Shown here in pieces: positions 60,209-64,000 of a DNA stretch of 64,000 nt. Both the position numbers and the translations under genes were made by a program. Each line of letters opens with the position of its first letter. The first letter of the stretch is position 1. The notes below the pieces were generated by a model that was not told where the DNA came from, ran no database searches, and saw only the letters and a list, made by a program, of their open reading frames with translations. Origin of the DNA: Reinekea sp. G2M2-21. Lineage in GTDB: Bacteria > Pseudomonadota > Gammaproteobacteria > Pseudomonadales > Natronospirillaceae. Location: positions 1,674,001 to 1,738,000 of the forward strand of contig NZ_JADPQG010000001.1 in assembly GCF_015687175.1 (NCBI RefSeq). Direction: 5' to 3'.

Positions 60209-60952
60209 TTAGCGTGTCTTTTTCAGATTCTGCAGCGAGAAAAAGTCTTCATCGATATCGACATCAAAATCCATGCTTTCATAGATGACGCGGGTACGGT
60301 TTTCCGGTTTGTTCAGCGGTCGCAATTCCATCACGGTCGGCAACGTCACCTCACCAAAGGTTTTAATATCACTGAAGATCATTTCGCGCATGGCAGAACC
60401 GTCTTCATCAAAATAAACCTGCTTCAACGGCATCAAATTGGTTTTATCGATAATGATCTGCATCGCACCCCATACGGTAACCGTGTCTGGTTTTGCGACC
60501 AGGTCCAGAGTGTATAATGTGTCATCTTCGCTGAGCGTGACATCAAACTCATCCACCCACGAGCCTTCGCGCATCAGGTCGTCGTTCGTAAAATCCGACC
60601 CCATCCAGCTTCCCATCATCATGGACGGCGGCACTTTGATAACTTTGCGGATCTTCGGCAGGTAATTCCACATATCATTCTCACGTTTTAATGTTGACAC
60701 CCCCCGTTCCTTTTTCGGTTCTAACACCCTAACCAATGAGTAATCCAACCCGATGGACCAGGATTCCATCGACATGGAACGTTCAAAGTCCGGGGTCACA
60801 ATCTCCATGGTCATGACCGCGTGTGAGTTTTCCTGCTGATAGAGGTTGTCGACCCGCTCCAGCAGCTCAATGGCCTTTGGGTCCGAGGCTGCCATCACGG
60901 TGCTAGCGAGTAGTCCTGCCAATAGAGTTATAAGGGTTATCTGTTGCTTCAC
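60209..60952 (-). CDS. LolA-like periplasmic protein (outer membrane lipoprotein-sorting family)
   Basis: About 247 residues starting at a GTG (60950-60952) with AAGGAG seven bases upstream. A signal peptide (LITLLAGLLASTVMA) precedes a LolA/LolB-like half-barrel: MTMEIVTPDFERSMSMESWS, RENDMWNYLPKIRKVIKVP, DFTNDDLMREGSWVDEF and VYFDEDGSAMREMIFSDIKTFG are typical of the family called outer membrane lipoprotein-sorting protein. It is not classical LolA. It heads the operon and probably carries a hydrophobic cargo across the periplasm between the ABC permeases and the beta-barrel. The cargo is unknown. Confidence 0.85.
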   Translation of the reverse strand: MKQQITLITLLAGLLASTVMAASDPKAIELLERVDNLYQQENSHAVMTMEIVTPDFERSMSMESWSIGLDYSLVRVLEPKKERGVSTLKRENDMWNYLPKIRKVIKVPPSMMMGSWMGSDFTNDDLMREGSWVDEFDVTLSEDDTLYTLDLVAKPDTVTVWGAMQIIIDKTNLMPLKQVYFDEDGSAMREMIFSDIKTFGEVTLPTVMELRPLNKPENRTRVIYESMDFDVDIDEDFFSLQNLKKTR

Positions 60953-61376
60953 GGTATTCTCCTTGTTGAAGTCACTGGTATGGGTGGAACTCTAACAAGG
61001 CCGCTGGCTTTAGGTAAGGAAAGGGGCAAATGTCATGACAAGTGTCATTGACGGCACGATCGACGACTTGGATCAAATGAGAATGATTTTGGTTTCAAGG
61101 GTTCGGCCATGCACGGACCGCGCAGATACACCAATTCTGAGTAATGTACATCACCACATTTGGGTCAGATCGGTAGATGAGCAAGATGTTAGTTGCAGGG
61201 AATGGCGAGCCCTTCTCAAAACCCACAACAATGCTCAGTCGTCGATTTGAAGGACACAATGGGCGGGGCTGCAATTGCAACTCTGTTTGTTAAGCCCTTT
61301 GCCCAGACAATGAATATTACCTGCAGAACTTGCCTCAATTTTTGCGCAATTCTGCGTTGGCTGAGGTAGATAACAA
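60953..61376. other. Upstream region of the ABC operon, no gene seen
   Basis: A 424-bp gap with the operon promoter presumably at its left end. Apart from the dyad at 61031-61048 I see no gene, RNA or repeat. Short frames here lack ribosome sites and family features. Confidence 0.5.
61031..61048. promoter_or_regulatory. Candidate operator upstream of the ABC operon
   Basis: TGTCATGACA (61031-61040) is a perfect palindrome and overlaps a second dyad, ATGACA-AG-TGTCAT (61035-61048), giving three alternating TGTCAT half-sites. It lies about 80-95 bp upstream of the first gene. Dyads of this kind suit a dimeric response regulator or TetR-type repressor; which one cannot be told. Confidence 0.5.
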
Positions 61377-61598
61377 TTATCCAGAAACGCCCTTGTTCAA
61401 AAAAAACGTCATCACGAAACCTACGCAGAGTAAAACGCGTACCGCCAACCGAAGCCATAAATAAAGGAGACCATTATTCAGTTCAAAATTGCGTCGAACA
61501 ATCGGCGCACAGACCAAATAACAAAAACTGGTAATGGACAGGAAAACACCGAGCAAACCGATCCCCTGATAAGTCGTCACCACATAACGACCCCTCAT
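61377..61598 (-). CDS. Possible small membrane protein
   Basis: A 73-residue frame with two hydrophobic helices (IGLLGVFLSITSFCYLV and LYLWLRLAVRVLLCVGFVMTFF) joined by a charged loop (RRNFELNN). The ribosome site is weak. It stands alone between the ABC operon and a miniature inverted-repeat element, which may have cut its promoter. I do not recognise the family. It could be chance, but the membrane topology is coherent. Confidence 0.4.
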   Translation of the reverse strand: MRGRYVVTTYQGIGLLGVFLSITSFCYLVCAPIVRRNFELNNGLLYLWLRLAVRVLLCVGFVMTFFLNKGVSG

Positions 61599-61614
61599 GC
61601 GGATAGTTCCATTA

Positions 61615-61876
61615 AGTGTCCTGAGTCAGGAGTTCGAATAGTTTCAGAGCTAATGGGAAGCGCTAGTACAAGGCGCTCTTTGTAGAGAATATCGAGATCT
61701 TTTCAAGAAGAGCAACGACGTAATAGTGTTTTCCATTAGCTCCCTTCGGGCGCGACATTCAAGCTCTCTAGCGTCGTTCTGTCTCTTGCCAATGGAATAC
61801 ATTGACTGCGAGACACGCCTAGCTATAAAGCTTGATTGGCACGCTGAATTCATGCGAACTTCTAACTCAGGACACT
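61615..61876. mobile_element. Miniature inverted-repeat transposable element, 262 bp
   Basis: 22-bp terminal inverted repeats (61615-61636, AGTGTCCTGAGTCAGG onward; 61855-61876, ending AACTCAGGACACT) match at 20 positions. The interior has no coding capacity but has its own inverted segment, GAGCTAATGGGAA (61647-61659) against TTCCATTAGCTC (61731-61742). The form is that of a non-autonomous DNA element mobilised by a transposase encoded elsewhere. A clear target duplication was not found. Its core resembles 51211-51255. Confidence 0.75.
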
Positions 61877-61973
61877 AATGCAAACCAAATCGTACACGCC
61901 ACCACGACGAGACTGATAACCAATGTAAAAATAAGAGTAGATTCTTTTTGGTTTAATCAATTTAATACTCAAT

Positions 61974-62498
61974 CTATGCCCCCGAAATATCCAAGTGACA
62001 CGAAAATCTCAGCAAATCCACGAGTTTGCCATTCAACTCGGCCGCCGCAAGTTGCGTGTCTCTATGGCTAAAACCGACTTTCGTTAACACGCATTGAGAA
62101 CCAACATTGTCAGCGGTGGTATAGGACTCCAGCTCAGTCAGCTGCTTTGATTTAGCGTTGGCAACCAATAAACGCAAGCCTGCACCGGCATAACCGCGAC
62201 CTGTAAAACCCGCGCCAATGCGGTAGCCCACTTCTGCTTTTTGCGTAGTGATGTTGGTGAGATTAAAACGGCCGATCAACTCACAGCCACAATACGCCAG
62301 ATACATCTGATAGTTCGTACCATTGTTTATTTCACCAATCTGCTGATCAACCAATTCGAGAAGGGTCGAAGCAGACTGATAGGCTATCGGCCGTGGTGGC
62401 ACCCATTGTTCGAAGTAAGCTGCGTTGTCGCTTTCAAAACGATAAAGCTCATCGATGCAATGGCTGGCAAGAGGAACGAGTTTCACCGTAAGAGTCAT
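61974..62498 (-). CDS. GNAT acetyltransferase, RimJ/RimL-like
   Basis: A 174-residue GNAT protein. It has FESDNAAYFEQWVPPRP near the start, the beta strand CELIGRFNLTNI, and the acetyl-CoA loop RIGAGFTGRGYAGAGLRLL (about 92-110), all as in the RimJ/RimL ribosomal protein or small-molecule acetyltransferase branch. Substrate unknown. Its ATG overlaps the stop of the methyltransferase gene by 4 bp; it is the last gene of a three-gene unit. Confidence 0.85.
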   Translation of the reverse strand: MTLTVKLVPLASHCIDELYRFESDNAAYFEQWVPPRPIAYQSASTLLELVDQQIGEINNGTNYQMYLAYCGCELIGRFNLTNITTQKAEVGYRIGAGFTGRGYAGAGLRLLVANAKSKQLTELESYTTADNVGSQCVLTKVGFSHRDTQLAAAELNGKLVDLLRFSCHLDISGA

Positions 62499-63070
62499 CG
62501 CGGTTTTATGGCGTCCAGTATGAGTGACGTAAAACCCAGACCATCTTTACTGTTACGATGATCCGACAGTAACGAGCGATAAATCGGGCCGGTTTGATAA
62601 TCCCATTGGTGGTAGTGAAAACGTCCACGTTCATCGCAGTATTCCAACAGGTCTACCTGAAAACCCACCGCTTTAAAAACCTCGCTAAACGTCTGGTGGT
62701 TGTAGACCACCTTATGGTCAGCCGCTGGGTGATCAGCCGGACCGGGACCACCAACCTGCACCAAGCTTTGATATTCCGCATCGGGGAAGTAACCATCCGG
62801 TACCGCGACCCGCAATAGTCCACCAGGGCTCAGTGCATCATAACAATAGCGCGCGGCTTGAATGCCCTGCTCTACCGTAAGATGTTCCCACACATGTTCA
62901 CACAAGAATTGATCAGCTTTGCGCTCCGAAAAACTGGTTACCCAGTCCGTTTCGCAGAGTAGATCCAATGATTCTTTGCCGGTTGCCAACCAACCGTCAT
63001 AGCTCTGCTCCCCGGCGCCGATGATAATATTGAGTGGCGAATATTGTGATAAAACGTTTGGTTTAATCAT
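62495..63070 (-). CDS. Predicted SAM-dependent methyltransferase
   Basis: A 191-residue protein with a short class I methyltransferase-like fold: LNIIIGAGEQSYDGW at the N terminus in place of the usual glycine-rich loop, CEHVWEHLTVEQG and YDALSPGGLLRVAVPDGY (about 80-95), the post-motif strand. This matches the group of predicted SAM-dependent methyltransferases often found near cell-surface polysaccharide genes. Substrate unknown. ATGA overlaps on both sides with GNAT genes show translational coupling. Confidence 0.8.
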   Translation of the reverse strand: MIKPNVLSQYSPLNIIIGAGEQSYDGWLATGKESLDLLCETDWVTSFSERKADQFLCEHVWEHLTVEQGIQAARYCYDALSPGGLLRVAVPDGYFPDAEYQSLVQVGGPGPADHPAADHKVVYNHQTFSEVFKAVGFQVDLLEYCDERGRFHYHQWDYQTGPIYRSLLSDHRNSKDGLGFTSLILDAIKPR

Positions 63071-63474
63071 TTAATCAGCGTCCTGTACCATTCGGTAAAG
63101 CCATACTGTTCATAAAAAGCAAAGGCGGTTACATTGCCGCTGGCCACATGCAGCTGAATGGGCAAACCTTGTGCCCGTTCAGCCACCGTGTCCAATAAAC
63201 GCGTCGCCAAGCCCCGGCGGCGTTCGTCTTCCATCACGTAGAGTTTCTTTACCAGACAAGCGTCAGGGTCCAGTCGGTACAGACAAAACGCAACCACCAA
63301 ACCGGCATCGATCACACCAACGGCTTCACAGCCATCGCTCAGCCAATTTTTCATCCGGATATCCAATTGCACCAATGTTTTGTCGTTGTCACCTCCCTCT
63401 TCCAGCATGAGTTTTTGATCGAGCACGGCCAGTTGCATGGCGTGGCTGAAGTCTAAATTTTGAATTGTGTGCAT
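63067..63474 (-). CDS. GNAT acetyltransferase
   Basis: A 135-residue minimal GNAT fold. The acetyl-CoA motif lies in LYVMEDERRRGLATRLLDTVAERA (loop RRRGLA at about 88-93), followed by LHVASGNVTAFAFYEQYGFTEWY, the standard C-terminal part. Substrate unknown. First gene of the GNAT-methyltransferase-GNAT unit. Confidence 0.87.
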   Translation of the reverse strand: MHTIQNLDFSHAMQLAVLDQKLMLEEGGDNDKTLVQLDIRMKNWLSDGCEAVGVIDAGLVVAFCLYRLDPDACLVKKLYVMEDERRRGLATRLLDTVAERAQGLPIQLHVASGNVTAFAFYEQYGFTEWYRTLIK

Positions 63475-63566
63475 TGGGAAACCTGGTAAAAAAGAGAGAA
63501 ATGACTTTAACCTAACGCTAATCCGTCAGTAGGAACTGCAAATCTTAAAATACGCAATAGTTCAGC

Positions 63567-63929
63567 CTACTGCTCCAACCCAACATAATGCGCTATTTCA
63601 AACATATCTGGTCGCCCTTCTTCGTTACCGAAGTAACAGACGTCGGAATACTTGCCGTCTTCTAAAATTCCGACCACAAAGTCACATTTGTGCTTTTTCG
63701 CAAATGTGTAAAAGGTGTTCAATGGTTCTTTGAGTTTCTGGGTTTTCGATACCGTAAATTCAATACCAATGTCCATGTCGCGGTGCCCGACTGGGGGTTC
63801 ATCGGCTTCGTCGTCACGGTAAATGATGGTAACCGTGGTTTTCGGTTCGGCCCAGCCTTGAATGTCGGCAAGCAACTCGGTGGCGATTTCCGTTAAATCA
63901 TCGTGTTCGGCAAAGATATACAGATTCAT
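63567..63929 (-). CDS. Hypothetical soluble protein
   Basis: A 120-residue acidic protein without signal peptide or membrane helix. It reads as an alpha/beta fold (MNLYIFAEHDDLTEIATELLADI; TTVTIIYRD; MDIGIEFTV; DFVVGILEDGKYSDVCYFG). I do not recognise the family. It lies 92 bp upstream of the first GNAT gene in the same direction and could share its transcript. Immunity-type or phage proteins can look like this, but nothing else supports that. Confidence 0.65.
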   Translation of the reverse strand: MNLYIFAEHDDLTEIATELLADIQGWAEPKTTVTIIYRDDEADEPPVGHRDMDIGIEFTVSKTQKLKEPLNTFYTFAKKHKCDFVVGILEDGKYSDVCYFGNEEGRPDMFEIAHYVGLEQ

Positions 63930-63964
63930 ATAAGGTCACTGATTGGATTTTTGCGAAGCATAGC

Positions 63965-63993
63965 ATAGCGACCATGAAAGTCATGATCGCTAT
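63965..63993. other. Strong hairpin at the window edge
   Basis: ATAGCGACCATGA (63965-63977) pairs with TCATGATCGCTAT (63981-63993) around AAG, with one C-A mismatch on the plus strand that becomes a G-U pair in minus-strand RNA. On the minus strand no U run follows. It may be an upstream gene's terminator or a leader hairpin of the hypothetical gene. Confidence 0.4.
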
Positions 63994-64000
63994 TTATTAG

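Noticed and set aside
61035-61250. A 71-codon plus-strand frame downstream of the TGTCAT dyads
   Set aside because: No ribosome site, no hydrophobic or domain pattern, and it lies in the promoter region of the opposite-strand operon.

Overview
This 64-kb window is a chromosomal segment of a gammaproteobacterium. The gene order leuCDB-asd-fimV-truA-trpF-accD-folC-dedD-cvpA-purF, the smc-zipA-ligA block, and a ccmABCDEFGHI operon next to a fliK-like gene match the Pseudomonadales/Oceanospirillales. Base composition looks near 50% GC by eye. A marine Oceanospirillales-type host (Saccharospirillaceae or Reinekea-like) is my best guess, but the genus is inference. Most genes lie on the minus strand and most of the window is core housekeeping.

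Layout. 1-5065: translation and pyrimidine genes (pheT end, pheS, pyrI, pyrB, tRNA-Ala(GGC), gltX), with a 129-bp tandem repeat built on the 3' end of the tRNA. 5066-11698: a 0.7-kb stretch without a convincing gene, a long-form GAPDH, a GH13 glycosidase, a DegV-family protein and a multi-domain diguanylate cyclase. 11795-15671: moxR, DUF58 and tgpA. 15835-25126: purF through fimV. 25505-30850: asd, leuB, leuD, leuC and a divergent LysR regulator. 30729-34413: a rhombosortase-like protease, rdgC, a secreted hypothetical protein and three small genes (DUF2489, YheU family, unknown). 34641-41303: ligA, zipA, smc. 41619-48562: the complete cytochrome c maturation operon, including a short ccmD. 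48669-51073: a FliK-like protein and a stand-alone FlhB C-terminal domain.

51074-64000 is the most accessory part. It has a decayed aldo/keto reductase fragment, sbcCD, a five-gene operon (LolA-like periplasmic protein, two MacB/LolE-type permeases, a LolD-type ATPase, an outer-membrane beta-barrel), a miniature inverted-repeat element, and an overlapping acetyltransferase-methyltransferase-acetyltransferase operon. The five-gene operon spans the inner membrane, periplasm and outer membrane, and is the best candidate for an undescribed envelope transport system.

Several rho-independent terminators are well formed (after pyrI, tRNA-Ala, purF, fimV, asd and ccmI) and help to delimit operons. 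No CRISPR array, rRNA, intact insertion sequence or prophage was seen.
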